DNA of 61,167 nt from Cyclobacteriaceae bacterium (GCA_020436085.1 JAGQYM010000023.1:1-61167), one strand, 5' to 3'; positions 41,449-51,815 are shown, counted from the stretch's first letter. The notes: generated by a model not told the origin, from the letters alone. Numbers and translations: made by a program.

Positions 41449-42525
41449 ATGAGAAAGAAGATTATTTCGGCTGTTGTTGTTTTGGCAGTTATCGTGTTGT
41501 TAGCCTTGCCAAAACTTAACCTATGGAGCAACGGAAGCGAGGGTCCTAAAAATCCAGCGGCCGCGGCTGCACGAAGAGGCCCAAGCGTTGTGCCTGTCGA
41601 AGCACTTGTGCTTAACCCAACCCGCCTTGATAATGTGGTTGTAGTTACCGGATCAGTTCAACCCAATGAATCCCTTGAGCTAAAAAGTGAAACGGCCGGC
41701 AAGATTACTAATATCTATTTCAAAGAAGGTAAGGCCGTTAAGAAAGGTGAACTTCTGGTGAGAGTAAATGACGAGGAGATTAGAGCTACGCTGGAAAAAC
41801 AGAAATATAATCGAAAGCTAAATCAGGATATCGAATTCAGACAGCGCAAGCTACTGGAGAAGGAAGCAATCAGCCAGGAAGAGTATGACAACGCGTTGAA
41901 TAAATTAAATACAACGAAAGCCGACATAGCAGTACTGGAAGCACAACTTGACAAGACGATGATTCGTGCTCCTTTTGACGGGGTTATCGGTTTACGTTAT
42001 GTAAGTGAAGGTGCATTGATATCTACGTCTACTGCCATCGCAAACCTTTATAACGTTAGTCCGGCTAAGATCGAGTTTGCTATACCTGGTCGCTATAGTA
42101 CGCAGGTGAAATCTGGTCAGAAAATAAAATTCACAGTGGAGAGTGATACAATCAATTACGAAGGAGAAGTATATGCACTCGAGCCTCAAATCGATGCGAA
42201 TACAAGAACACTTACTATTCGTGCGTTGGCAGAGAATACGAAAGGAATGTTATTGCCAGGACAGTTTGTGAAAGTAGAACTGGTTTTGGGAACAACAAAC
42301 AACGCCATATTGGTGCCAACAGAAGCTGTGGTTCCTGAGCTAAATGGTCACAAAGTTTTTGTTGCTAAAAACGGAAAGGCAATGGAAGTGCCGGTTCAAA
42401 CCGGAATTCGTAACAACACAAATCTTGAGATTATTTCCGGTCTTCATCCGCAAGATACACTCATCACCACAGGCATTTTACAATTGAGGAACGGGTTAGA
42501 TATTCAGATTACCAAAATGAATTAA
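41449..42525 (+). CDS. RND efflux periplasmic adaptor subunit (membrane fusion protein)
   Basis: 358 residues from ATG 41449; upstream in-frame TTG and CTG codons are less likely. An N-terminal membrane anchor (IISAVVVLAVIVLLAL), a split lipoyl domain (VVVTGSVQPNESLELKSET and MIRAPFDGVIGLRYV, quoted in part), a short coiled-coil hairpin (~105-150), and beta-barrel plus membrane-proximal domains. With the pump at 42534 and TolC protein at 45604 it completes a tripartite efflux system in its usual gene order. The 41449 start leaves a 28-bp gap after coaE. Confidence 0.93.
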   Translation: MRKKIISAVVVLAVIVLLALPKLNLWSNGSEGPKNPAAAAARRGPSVVPVEALVLNPTRLDNVVVVTGSVQPNESLELKSETAGKITNIYFKEGKAVKKGELLVRVNDEEIRATLEKQKYNRKLNQDIEFRQRKLLEKEAISQEEYDNALNKLNTTKADIAVLEAQLDKTMIRAPFDGVIGLRYVSEGALISTSTAIANLYNVSPAKIEFAIPGRYSTQVKSGQKIKFTVESDTINYEGEVYALEPQIDANTRTLTIRALAENTKGMLLPGQFVKVELVLGTTNNAILVPTEAVVPELNGHKVFVAKNGKAMEVPVQTGIRNNTNLEIISGLHPQDTLITTGILQLRNGLDIQITKMN

Positions 42526-42533
42526 GGGGAGTT

Positions 42534-45500
42534 ATGGCAAGTTTATCAAACATTAGCATTAACAGGCCCGTACTGGCGATGGTATTTTCGCTGGTCATCG
42601 TGCTGTTTGGCGTCATTGGCTTCAGTTACCTGGGTGTGAGGGAATTCCCCAGCGTGGATCCACCCGTTATCTCTGTATCCACATCTTATATCGGAGCCAA
42701 CTCCGATGTAGTAGAATCTCAAATAACGGAGCCATTGGAAGATGCCATCAACGGAATCGCTGGTATCCGCACTATTAGTTCATCCAGTCGCGAGGGCCGT
42801 AGCAACATTTCCATCGAGTTTGAACTTGGTGTCGATCTGGAAGCTGCGGCCAACGATGTAAGAGATAAGGTGTCCGGTGCCATTCGCAACCTTCCTCCCG
42901 ATGTTGATCCGCCCGTAGTATCAAAAGCTGATGCAGACTCTCAGCCTATTATTTACCTGACGGTAATGAGCGGCAAAAGAAATCTTCTTGAACTCTCAAG
43001 AGTGGCTAATATCTATTTCAAGGAACGCCTTCAAACAATCCCAGGGGTGAGTACCATTAATGTGTGGGGAGAACAAAAGTATTCCATGCGCCTGTGGATG
43101 GATCCGATAAGACTGGCAGGTCTGAAGTTGACGCCAACTGACGTATACCAGGCTGTGAATCGCGAGAACGTTGAACTGCCAAGTGGCAGGATTGAAGGCC
43201 AGAACACAGAGCTTACTGTGCGTACGATGGGTCGCCTCAATACGGTAGACGATTTTAACAATTTGATCGTAAAGGAAAATGGTGATCAGGTGGTGAGGTT
43301 CCAGGATATTGGATATGCACAATTGTATGCTGAGAATGACAGAACGCTGATGAGGCGCGATGGAGTGCCAGGCGTTGCCATTGCCGTTGTGGCTCAACCT
43401 GGTGCTAACAATATTGAAATCGCAGACAACCTTTACCGCAAGCTGGCCCAAATCGAAAAAGACCTCCCTGAAGATGTAAGCTGGGTGGTCAGCCACGATT
43501 CAACAGAATACATCAAAGCATCGATTAGCGAAGTGCAGGAGACTATCATTATTGCATTCAGCCTCGTGCTTATCATCATTTTCATTTTCTTGCGCGACTG
43601 GCGAACAACCCTGATTCCGGTGGTGACGATTCCAATTTCATTGATTGGAACGTTTTTCATCATGTATTTGCTTGGCTTCACGATCAACGTACTCACCATG
43701 TTGGGTATCGTGTTGGCAATTGGTCTGGTGGTAGATGACGCCATCGTGGTGCTGGAAAATATTTATACCAAAGTAGAAGAAGGAAACGATCCTAAAGAGG
43801 CGGCTCGCAAGGGGTCTCTGGAAATTTACTTCGCAGTAATTTCAACTACGATTGCTGTGGTGGCAGTGTTCCTCCCGGTGATTTTCCTTGAAGGACTAAC
43901 AGGTCGATTGTTTCGAGAATTTGGTCTGGTCGTGGCCAGTGCCGTAGCCATTTCTTCGTTTGTTTCGCTTACGCTTACTCCAATGATGAGCTCTAAGCTG
44001 CTGAAGCAACGTGAAGTGCAGCCTTGGTTGTACAGAAAGACAGAGCCCTTCTTCAACAGCCTTTCCTCTGGGTATGCTGATGCTCTGCATGGCTTTATGA
44101 AGAGAAGATGGTTGGCATTTGTCATTATAGCTGTGTCAGCTTTGGCCATTTATGGTTTGATGGTGAGCCTGCCCAGTGAGCTTGCACCAATGGAAGATAG
44201 AAGTGAGTTCAGGTTCCAGGCTCAAGCTCCTGAAGGCGCCACTTTTGAGTACATGGATGATTACGTCATTGAGATGAATGAATTCATTGATGAAGAAGTG
44301 CCAGAGATAGAGGGGGTTCTTAGCATTACGTCTCCTAGTTTCGGAGGAAGTGGAGGTGCTGCCAACAACGGATTTTTGAAAGTGATGTTGAAAGACCCGT
44401 CTGAAAGAAGCCGGTCCCAGCAACAAATTGTTGACGAAATAACACCAAAGGCAAAAAAATTTACTGGGGTAAGAACTTTTGTTTCGCAAAACCCGACTAT
44501 CGGGGATAGACGAGGTGGCTTCCCTGTCCAGATTGTGGTTCAGGCTGCAGACATCGATAAACTCAAAGCCGTACTCCCTGACTTCCTGGAAAAGGCAAAT
44601 GCCAGTCCAAAATTCGTTTTTGTTGACCTTGACTTAAAATTCAACAAGCCTGAAATCAACATTATCATCAACCGCGACAAGGCGAGAAACCTTGGAGTCA
44701 ATGTAATTGATATTTCACAGACGCTTCAGTTGGGATTGAGCGGATCACGATTTGGCAACTTCATCATGGATGGAAAGCAATACCAGATCATCGGTCAGGT
44801 AGAGCGCAAGAACAGAAACGAACCTTTAGATCTGAAGACATTGTATGTTAGAAATAAGAGAGGAGAGATCATTCAGCTCGACAACCTTGTAACTGTTGAA
44901 GAACAAAGTAGCCCTCCACAGCTCTACAGATTCAATCGTTATTCATCTGCCAAGATCAGTGCGCAACCCGCGCCTGGTGTAGCGCTGGCCGAAGGTATTC
45001 AAGAGATGGAGAAAATTGCTTCTGAGGTACTGGATGATTCATACAGCACTGAACTATCAGGAGCTAGTCGTGAATTTGCCGAGAGTTCGTCTTCCATTTA
45101 TATCGCCTTCTTGTTGGCGCTCGCCATTATCTACCTTGTATTGGCCGGACAGTTTGAGAGCTTCAAAGATCCATTTATCATCATGTTTACGGTGCCACTA
45201 GCACTTGCTGGAGCGTTAATATCACTATGGTATTTCAATCAGACGATGAACATTTTCAGCCAGATCGGAATTATCATGCTCATCGGACTGGTAACGAAAA
45301 ATGGAATTCTAATTGTGGAATTTGCTAATCAGCGCAAGTCTCAAGGATTGCAGCTAATGGATGCGGTAGTTGGCGCAGCAGAATCTCGTTTCCGTCCAAT
45401 TATCATGACCAGTTTATCAACTGTCCTCGGTATTCTTCCGATCGCCCTTGCATTGGGTGCCGGTTCAGAAAGCCGTGTATCCATGGGTATCGCGGTAATT

Positions 45501-45596
45501 GGAGGCATGTTGTTTGCGACAGTATTAACTCTTTTTGTTATCCCGGCCATTTACACCTATTTCAGTGGCAAAGAAGCCAGAGTATCGATCGACTGA
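42534..45596 (+). CDS. RND family efflux pump, inner-membrane permease (AcrB/MexB-like)
   Basis: 1020 residues with the duplicated RND layout: helix 1 (~10-30), large periplasmic loop, six helices (~335-540), a second loop (~550-850) and five helices at the end. The proton-relay motif GLVVDDAIVVLEN (paired Asp, ~400-412) is present in TM4, and the conserved TM10 Lys is visible in GLVTKNGILIVEF (~925). Most like the AcrB/hydrophobe-amphiphile group. It begins eight bases after the adaptor gene and ends seven bases before the TolC gene. Substrates not predictable. Confidence 0.95.
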   Translation: MASLSNISINRPVLAMVFSLVIVLFGVIGFSYLGVREFPSVDPPVISVSTSYIGANSDVVESQITEPLEDAINGIAGIRTISSSSREGRSNISIEFELGVDLEAAANDVRDKVSGAIRNLPPDVDPPVVSKADADSQPIIYLTVMSGKRNLLELSRVANIYFKERLQTIPGVSTINVWGEQKYSMRLWMDPIRLAGLKLTPTDVYQAVNRENVELPSGRIEGQNTELTVRTMGRLNTVDDFNNLIVKENGDQVVRFQDIGYAQLYAENDRTLMRRDGVPGVAIAVVAQPGANNIEIADNLYRKLAQIEKDLPEDVSWVVSHDSTEYIKASISEVQETIIIAFSLVLIIIFIFLRDWRTTLIPVVTIPISLIGTFFIMYLLGFTINVLTMLGIVLAIGLVVDDAIVVLENIYTKVEEGNDPKEAARKGSLEIYFAVISTTIAVVAVFLPVIFLEGLTGRLFREFGLVVASAVAISSFVSLTLTPMMSSKLLKQREVQPWLYRKTEPFFNSLSSGYADALHGFMKRRWLAFVIIAVSALAIYGLMVSLPSELAPMEDRSEFRFQAQAPEGATFEYMDDYVIEMNEFIDEEVPEIEGVLSITSPSFGGSGGAANNGFLKVMLKDPSERSRSQQQIVDEITPKAKKFTGVRTFVSQNPTIGDRRGGFPVQIVVQAADIDKLKAVLPDFLEKANASPKFVFVDLDLKFNKPEINIIINRDKARNLGVNVIDISQTLQLGLSGSRFGNFIMDGKQYQIIGQVERKNRNEPLDLKTLYVRNKRGEIIQLDNLVTVEEQSSPPQLYRFNRYSSAKISAQPAPGVALAEGIQEMEKIASEVLDDSYSTELSGASREFAESSSSIYIAFLLALAIIYLVLAGQFESFKDPFIIMFTVPLALAGALISLWYFNQTMNIFSQIGIIMLIGLVTKNGILIVEFANQRKSQGLQLMDAVVGAAESRFRPIIMTSLSTVLGILPIALALGAGSESRVSMGIAVIGGMLFATVLTLFVIPAIYTYFSGKEARVSID

Positions 45597-45603
45597 TTTT
45601 TTT

Positions 45604-47019
45604 ATGAACCGACTTCTTGGGATGTTCGCCATCCTGCTTTTTACTTTTTGCGCACACGGTCAGGACACGCTTAGTTTAGCGAGGGCGATTTCTATTGGAC
45701 TTAGGAATAACTTCGATGTTCGCATAGAACAGATGCGAGTTGACATTGCCCGAAACAATAACACCTGGGGTCAGGCTGGACGCACGCCAACGATCTCCCT
45801 TTCGGGAAACCAAAATAACAGCGTAGTTCAGAGGAAGCCAGCCAACCCTTTTGCCGTGGCCGGGCGCAACATTGCGGATAACGTCAACGGACAACTCGAT
45901 GTGCAGTTTCTCCTTTTTGGAGGGTTTGGAGTGAGAATGAATAAAGGTAGGCTGGAGGAACTGGAGAGATTGAGCGATGGGAATGCAGCATTTGTGATGG
46001 AAACAACCTTACAGGCCATTATTCTCGGTTATTATCAGGCCCTTTTGGAAAAGGAACGACTCCACATTCTTCAGAACAATATGGAGTTTTCGAAAGAAAG
46101 ATATGATTGGGTCAAGCTGCGCAAAGAACTCGGTGGCGCAATTGCATTTGATGTGCTTCAGGAGCAAAACAACTACCTGACGGACTCGGCTAATGTGCTC
46201 CGTCAAGAACTCGCTTATAAAAATTCACTTAGGCAACTCAATTTACTGCTCAATGAAAATCTCATAAAGTCCTACACATTGGTTGACTCGTTAGAGTATC
46301 AGCATGAGAACTACATCTATGAAGATCTTCGTGCCAAAATGGTGAGCTCCAACACTAACCTCCGCAATCAATACACCAATCAGGAGATTCTTCGATACAC
46401 TACAAAAGTCGCTCAGGCGGCTTCTTATCCCACGTTGTCATTAAACTTCGGTGGGACTGGAAGTTTGGATCAACTCAATGCGAACTTTCGAACCAATACA
46501 GGGAACACAATTCAAACGCTCACCGGATATGTAAATGGTGATCAAAATTTCCCGGTATTTAACGATGTTAATGAAACGGTATTATTGCCGCAAACGCAAC
46601 AAGGAAATTCCTACGGAGGTTACGCTAATCTGTCATTGAGGTTTAATATTTTCAATGGAGGTCAGGTAAAACGCTCGATTCAAAATGCGAGGGTGCAGGA
46701 GAAGATAGCGGAGCTGGGTACAGACAAACTCAAGCAGTCATTGGAGAATGATCTTTTGGCAAACTTTGATCTCTACAACCTAAGAAATCAATTAGTTAGT
46801 ATTGAACTGACAAAACTTGAAGCCGCAGATCTCAACCTTGAGCTTGCCAATGAGCGATATCGCAATGGAGCGCTAAGCGCAATCGACTTACGAATCGTGC
46901 AGGAAAACGCCAGAAATGCGGCCCTGGAAGCCTACTTGGCTATTTTCAATAGCATTTCCACCAAGGTTGGGTTGATCCGTCTTACTGGCGGATTGATCGA
47001 CAACGCCCCGAAAGACTAA
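45604..47019 (+). CDS. TolC family outer-membrane channel of the RND operon
   Basis: 471 residues from ATG 45604, which gives a clean signal peptide (FAILLFTFCAHGQ region); the open frame from 45535 overlaps the pump gene and is rejected. Two repeated halves with long helical hairpins (residues ~140-210 and ~370-440) and short membrane strands match the OEP domain. TolC proteins form trimeric ducts joined to the adaptor. Its stop directly abuts the convergent scpA stop with no gap and no obvious terminator. Confidence 0.92.
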   Translation: MNRLLGMFAILLFTFCAHGQDTLSLARAISIGLRNNFDVRIEQMRVDIARNNNTWGQAGRTPTISLSGNQNNSVVQRKPANPFAVAGRNIADNVNGQLDVQFLLFGGFGVRMNKGRLEELERLSDGNAAFVMETTLQAIILGYYQALLEKERLHILQNNMEFSKERYDWVKLRKELGGAIAFDVLQEQNNYLTDSANVLRQELAYKNSLRQLNLLLNENLIKSYTLVDSLEYQHENYIYEDLRAKMVSSNTNLRNQYTNQEILRYTTKVAQAASYPTLSLNFGGTGSLDQLNANFRTNTGNTIQTLTGYVNGDQNFPVFNDVNETVLLPQTQQGNSYGGYANLSLRFNIFNGGQVKRSIQNARVQEKIAELGTDKLKQSLENDLLANFDLYNLRNQLVSIELTKLEAADLNLELANERYRNGALSAIDLRIVQENARNAALEAYLAIFNSISTKVGLIRLTGGLIDNAPKD

Positions 47020-47781
47020 CTACTCAGAAACCTTTTCCTCCTCAGGCTTTTTAACCCAGAAGTTGTTGTAGCCTTCACCTATTTGAATGTCGAGCATTCC
47101 ATTTGCCAGCATTTCCAAAATGGCAAGAAAATTAAAGATCAGAGTGATACGTGTTGGAGATTCTTGTAACAACTCAGTGAATGCAACGCGCGGCTTCGTT
47201 TGAAGAACAGAAGTAATAAATTGTTTTTGACCTTCAATGGTATACGGATATTGAATAACCTGGTGAACAGGTTTGTTTTTCTCCTCCTCCTGACGCTTTA
47301 GTACTTTTTCGAATACGGTTAGAAGCTTGAATAGATCTACATCCTGAAGTTCAGCTTCCACGTTTGTGCTTTCTGCCAGGGAGCGCAACTCCTTCATGAT
47401 GTTGCCACGCTTCTCTTTGGTGAGTTCAGCATCTTCCATTTTGTGGAAGTCATCAATTACTGACTTGTACTTCTTGTACTCAAGTAAGTGTTTCACCAAC
47501 TCTTCACGCGGATCAATTTCATTACCCTCCTCATCAATTTGCGGACGCGGAAGAAGCATCTTCGATTTGATACGCATCAATGTGGCTGCCACCAAAATGA
47601 ACTCACTGGCTACCTCAATATTCAGGTCCTCCAGGTGATGCATGTATTCCAAAAAGTCATTGGTGATCTTAGCGATCGGAATATCATAAATGTCCAGTTC
47701 GTCCCTTTCAATGAAGAATAAAAGGAGGTCAAAAGGCCCTTCAAACAGGGGCAGGCGTACTTCGAAATTTTCTTTAGTCAT
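47020..47781 (-). CDS. scpA: Segregation and condensation protein A
   Basis: 253 residues from ATG 47781; an in-frame TTG at 47796 is less likely and overlaps a -7-like box (TAATTTTG on the minus strand, 47794-47801). The ScpA start VRLPLFEGPFDLLLFFIERDELDIYDIPI (quoted in part: FEGPFDLLLFFIE) is conserved and the C-terminal winged helix (ITLIFNFLAILEMLANGM) binds Smc. The kleisin-like protein closes the Smc ring in chromosome segregation. No scpB is in the window. Confidence 0.93.
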   Translation of the reverse strand: MTKENFEVRLPLFEGPFDLLLFFIERDELDIYDIPIAKITNDFLEYMHHLEDLNIEVASEFILVAATLMRIKSKMLLPRPQIDEEGNEIDPREELVKHLLEYKKYKSVIDDFHKMEDAELTKEKRGNIMKELRSLAESTNVEAELQDVDLFKLLTVFEKVLKRQEEEKNKPVHQVIQYPYTIEGQKQFITSVLQTKPRVAFTELLQESPTRITLIFNFLAILEMLANGMLDIQIGEGYNNFWVKKPEEEKVSE

Positions 47782-47927
47782 AATGCGAGGCGGCAAAATT
47801 ATTCAAAAGAGTGTAGAAAACCTTTCGCTGGGTGAAATGCTTAAATTTGTACCCCAAATTGTCCAAAACCGTTCAAAACACTTACCTTAACTCATTGTTA
47901 AAGCATTAACCACCGTCACCACAAATA

Positions 47928-49853
47928 ATGCTGATAAAGCCCGGAAAATTGCTGAGTAAGATCGAAGGACCCCAGGATCTAAAGAAACTGGATCAGGCCC
48001 AATTGGTAAGGCTTTGTGAAGAGCTACGGCAGTTTATCGTGGATAACGTGTCTGTTTATGGCGGGCATTTTGGAGCAAGTCTTGGCGTAGTAGAGCTCAC
48101 TGTGGCCCTTCACTATGTATTCAACACACCAGAAGACCAACTTGTGTGGGATGTGGGGCATCAGGCCTATGGTCATAAGATTCTGACAGGCAGAAGAGAT
48201 TCATTTCATACCAACCGGATGTACAGGGGCATTTCCGGATTTCCGAAAAGGAAGGAAAGCAACTATGACACTTTCGGAGTAGGTCACTCGTCTACTTCTA
48301 TTTCCGCAGCGCTCGGTATGGCGATGGCATCCAAGTACAAGGGTGATGAAAATAAACAACACATCGCGGTAATTGGTGATGGCGCGCTCACTGGTGGAAT
48401 TGCATTCGAGGGTTTGAATCACGCAGGTGTTTCTGATTCTAATATTCTCATTGTGCTCAATGACAATTGCATGTCCATTGATCCTAACGTAGGAGCATTG
48501 AAAGATTATTTGACGGACATCACCACGTCCAAGACCTATAATAAACTAAAGGACGAAGTTTGGAATTTGCTAGGCAAGCTCTCGCACTTTGGTAAGAATG
48601 CGCAAGAGATCGTTTCAAAGATTGAAAATGGTATCAAGTCGACTCTACTGAGTCAAAGTAACTTTTTCGAATCTCTCAACTTAAGATATTTCGGCCCGGT
48701 AGACGGCCACGATGTTGATCATCTGGTGGCGGTGCTTTCTGATCTGAAGCAAATCAAAGGGCCTAAGATACTTCACTGCGTAACAGTGAAGGGAAAGGGC
48801 TACGGTCCTGCGGAGACAGGCAATAAAACTACATGGCACGCTCCTGGTACATTTGACAAGATTACCGGGGAGATTCACAAAAAAGTCCATGAGAAGCCAC
48901 AGGCTCCCAAGTATCAGGATGTCTTTGGCCACACACTGGTCGAGTTGGCAAAAGAGAATGATAAGATCATGGGCATCACCCCGGCTATGCCGTCTGGATC
49001 TTCCATGAACATCATGATGAAGGAGATGCCAGATCGTGCCTTCGATGTAGGAATCGCGGAGCAACACGCTGTCACGTTTTCAGCCGGACTTGCTACTCAA
49101 GGCCTAATTCCATTCTGCAATATCTACAGCTCGTTTATGCAAAGGGCTTATGATCAGGTGGTGCATGATGTATGTATTCAAAATCTACCAGTAAATTTTT
49201 GTCTGGATAGGGCAGGATTTGCCGGGGCTGACGGACCGACTCATCATGGAGCGTATGACATAGCCTATTTCAGGTGTTTGCCAAACATGATTGTCTCTGC
49301 CCCCATGAACGAGAAGGAGCTCAGAAACCTGATGTATACAGCTTCACTCCCAAGAAAGGAGCAGGCGTTTTCAATTCGTTACCCAAGAGGACAAGGCGTA
49401 ATGCCCGACTGGAGAACTCCATTTGAAGAAGTAGAAATAGGAAAGGGACGTAAGATTAAGGACGGAGAGGAGTTAGCCATTTTGACAATTGGGCATATTG
49501 GCAACTATGCCGTGGAGGTGTGCGAAAAGCTGTCTTCACAAGGAATAGAAGTTGCGCATTATGATCTCAGGTTCGTAAAACCTATTGATGAGGAGTTGCT
49601 TCATGAAGTCTTCGGAAGTTATGCTAAAGTGATCACCGTTGAGGACGGTTGCGTACAGGGAGGCTTTGGAAGTGCTGTTTTGGAATTTATGGCAGACAAC
49701 CAATATCAGGCTCAGGTAAGGCGATTAGGAATTCCTGATCAAATCGTTGAGCATGGTGAGCAGATCGAGCTACACAACGAGTGTTCCTTCGGCCCCGAAG
49801 GCATTGAGAAAGCTGTAATTGAACTTCTCGAACTGGTTGGCAGGCCCGCCTGA
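47928..49853 (+). CDS. dxs: 1-deoxy-D-xylulose-5-phosphate synthase
   Basis: 641 residues, the family's usual length. Thiamine-diphosphate motif GDGALTGG (Gly150 onward), followed by NDN at ~178; GHQAYGHKILTGRRD (~85); the catalytic-site Glu378 in IAEQHAV; and the transketolase-like DRAGFAGADGPTHHG (~432-446). It makes the first intermediate of the MEP isoprenoid route from pyruvate and glyceraldehyde 3-phosphate. A -7-like TAAATTTG lies at 47842-47849, in the spacer shared with scpA. An alpha/beta hydrolase gene follows after three bases. Confidence 0.96.
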   Translation: MLIKPGKLLSKIEGPQDLKKLDQAQLVRLCEELRQFIVDNVSVYGGHFGASLGVVELTVALHYVFNTPEDQLVWDVGHQAYGHKILTGRRDSFHTNRMYRGISGFPKRKESNYDTFGVGHSSTSISAALGMAMASKYKGDENKQHIAVIGDGALTGGIAFEGLNHAGVSDSNILIVLNDNCMSIDPNVGALKDYLTDITTSKTYNKLKDEVWNLLGKLSHFGKNAQEIVSKIENGIKSTLLSQSNFFESLNLRYFGPVDGHDVDHLVAVLSDLKQIKGPKILHCVTVKGKGYGPAETGNKTTWHAPGTFDKITGEIHKKVHEKPQAPKYQDVFGHTLVELAKENDKIMGITPAMPSGSSMNIMMKEMPDRAFDVGIAEQHAVTFSAGLATQGLIPFCNIYSSFMQRAYDQVVHDVCIQNLPVNFCLDRAGFAGADGPTHHGAYDIAYFRCLPNMIVSAPMNEKELRNLMYTASLPRKEQAFSIRYPRGQGVMPDWRTPFEEVEIGKGRKIKDGEELAILTIGHIGNYAVEVCEKLSSQGIEVAHYDLRFVKPIDEELLHEVFGSYAKVITVEDGCVQGGFGSAVLEFMADNQYQAQVRRLGIPDQIVEHGEQIELHNECSFGPEGIEKAVIELLELVGRPA

Positions 49854-49856
49854 TCA

Positions 49857-50627
49857 ATGAACACTCTACACGCTGAGAGACGCGGCAAGGGTTATCCCCT
49901 GATATTACTTCATGGCTTTTGCGAAACCGGTGCCATCTGGGGACCAATGGTCAAGCTACTGCCCGAAGGCATTGAGGTGATCGCTGTTGATCTACCCGGT
50001 TTTGGCAAGTCAGAATTGCCAAAAGAAAAATTTTCAATTGCAGATATCGGGTCGCTGGTTATCGACTGGATTAGGTCCATGAAAATCCCAAAGGCTGTTT
50101 TAGTAGGGCATTCATTGGGTGGGTATGTTGGACTGTCAATGTTGGCTCAGGCTCCCGATCTTTTTTCTGAGTTTGTTTTGTTTCAGTCCACTGCCTTGGC
50201 GGACTCGGCTGAGAAAAGGGAAAATCGTAACAAGGTCATCGAATTCGTCAATGCGAATGGAGTCGATGCCTATGTCAGGAATTTCATTCCATCTTTATTC
50301 AAAATCAGGTGCGATGACGACATTGACTTCGCCTTGAAAATTGCCTTTCAGACCCAAAAAGAGACTTTTATAGGCTATACGGAGGCCATGAGAGATAGGC
50401 CCTCTAGTGAGCCGCTACTTGCCGGGAAGAGCGTCCCGATTTCGATAATTGCTGGTGGTGAGGATACCGTTGTTCCGATTGCTAGTTTACGTGCCCAGGC
50501 GGTAGCCAATCCCTCTATTGATCTGAAAGTGCTCGAGGGTGTGGGTCACATGGGGATGCTGGAGGCTATGCAACCGTCTGCGTCACTGCTTTCAGGCATT
50601 ATTTCAGCCATCAAAACAAAGGGCTGA
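49857..50627 (+). CDS. Alpha/beta hydrolase
   Basis: 256 residues. Oxyanion-type motif LLHGFCETG (~17-25), nucleophile elbow GHSLGGY (~88-94), and the His in GVGHMGML (~232). The acid is likely Asp in GGEDTVV (~203). The fold is firm, the substrate unknown: esterases, lipases and haloperoxidase-like enzymes share this layout. It starts three bases after dxs, so it is probably part of the same transcript; no link to isoprenoids is implied. Confidence 0.9.
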   Translation: MNTLHAERRGKGYPLILLHGFCETGAIWGPMVKLLPEGIEVIAVDLPGFGKSELPKEKFSIADIGSLVIDWIRSMKIPKAVLVGHSLGGYVGLSMLAQAPDLFSEFVLFQSTALADSAEKRENRNKVIEFVNANGVDAYVRNFIPSLFKIRCDDDIDFALKIAFQTQKETFIGYTEAMRDRPSSEPLLAGKSVPISIIAGGEDTVVPIASLRAQAVANPSIDLKVLEGVGHMGMLEAMQPSASLLSGIISAIKTKG

Positions 50628-50703
50628 GCGGCAATGGTGTTCTTGGATTTTACCCCAAAACTGTGCTAAATTGTATTGTTTTCTCATATATTTGAGTTAC
50701 CAG

Positions 50704-50736
50704 TTGACAGTAGAGCGGTATAGATTATTATATTTG
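50704..50736 (+). promoter_or_regulatory. Predicted promoter of the zinc-ribbon membrane protein gene
   Basis: TTG (50704-50706), 22-bp spacer, TATATTTG (50729-50736) before the ATG at 50774; a 38-bp gap leaves a short leader. Confidence 0.5.
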
Positions 50737-50773
50737 TTATCCTGAAAGAAAATAACGATAAATAAATAGCATC

Positions 50774-51520
50774 ATGGATGAAGTTTTACCCTCATATGAT
50801 TCGTGGAATAATCTAGCTGCGAATATTGCAATGGCGTGCTGGGCAGCTGGTTTGCTCGTAATTTTGGGCTATTTCCTGAAGTTAGCGATCACTTCGGACA
50901 GCAAGACCAAGTACGATTTTATCAACAAATATGAGATTAAGGTGCTTTGGGTGGCTTCTCTGATCATCGTGGTCGGAGCCTGCTTCTTTGCCAATGCCAA
51001 TATCATCGAGCTTAATGCGCTGTGGATTTTCGTTCGCGTGTTCACCACAGTGTCAATGGGTATGATCGTTGCCTTGATCATCCAGAACCTTTTGAAATTT
51101 TACTATCCTTTCTTTATTGAAAAGAGATTGAAAGTTCTTCGTTATAAGCCACGGATTTCTCCAAAAACTGGTAAGCCGATGAAGCTGCTGAGTGAAGAAG
51201 AAGAAGATGCTTATCTGGATGAGGGTATGCAGGCTGAAGAGAACCTTTTCTCTATGGATTACGATGTATGGAAAGATGACGAGACTGGCTATATCAAGAT
51301 CGAAAAGTATGCCGGTCACCTTCACGCTATTCAATGTCCTGAGTGTAACTACCAGACCTTCAAGGTTGTCCGTGAAGAGATCATAAAGGAGCCTACTGCT
51401 ACTGAAGAAGGAGAACTGGTGAAACATTATCAGTGCGGTTATTGCGGCAACAAAGCTCGTAAGACAGTTCACCTTAAGACTTCTTCTAAGCTTCAGGAGT
51501 CTCAGGCGGCTACCGCTTAA
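50774..51520 (+). CDS. Membrane protein with cytoplasmic zinc-ribbon-like C-terminus, unknown function
   Basis: 248 residues. Three membrane helices (~15-37, 55-73, 79-103) are followed by an acidic linker (LLSEEEEDAYLDEGMQ) and a C-terminal domain with two CxxC pairs: CPEC (~180) and CGYC (~219), spaced ~38 residues apart, as in zinc ribbons. I do not recognise a named family. It has its own predicted promoter and a terminator follows. A regulatory or assembly role is conceivable but unsupported. Confidence 0.82.
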   Translation: MDEVLPSYDSWNNLAANIAMACWAAGLLVILGYFLKLAITSDSKTKYDFINKYEIKVLWVASLIIVVGACFFANANIIELNALWIFVRVFTTVSMGMIVALIIQNLLKFYYPFFIEKRLKVLRYKPRISPKTGKPMKLLSEEEEDAYLDEGMQAEENLFSMDYDVWKDDETGYIKIEKYAGHLHAIQCPECNYQTFKVVREEIIKEPTATEEGELVKHYQCGYCGNKARKTVHLKTSSKLQESQAATA

Positions 51521-51544
51521 GCAGACAATTCAACAAAAAATATT

Positions 51545-51577
51545 GGCCACCTATCCTCTGGATGGGTGGTTTTTTTA
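51545..51577 (+). terminator. Terminator after the zinc-ribbon membrane protein gene
   Basis: GGCCACCTATCC paired with GGATGGGTGG (one mismatch region) and seven T. Confidence 0.85.
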
Positions 51578-51815
51578 TTCTGGTAAACAGCTCCTGGTCT
51601 GCTTCTCACTGGTAGACCATTCTGGTTTGGGTTGTCATCATGTACTTCCAGGTGTTTTAGTCAAGCTAGCAGGACAACTTATGGGATATAGAAGTCTCGT
51701 CTAAGTCTCGCCTGACAACGGACTTGGGTTGAACAGGAAGACTCTAGTTCAATCCAAACTTACCCCTTGTACCTTGATCTCAGTAAATGCAGGCGGGCAC
51801 GAGAAACGGGTGCAT

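Noticed and set aside
45535-45603. Extended TolC start inside the RND pump gene
   Set aside because: It reads the pump gene in another frame; a proper signal peptide begins at 45604.
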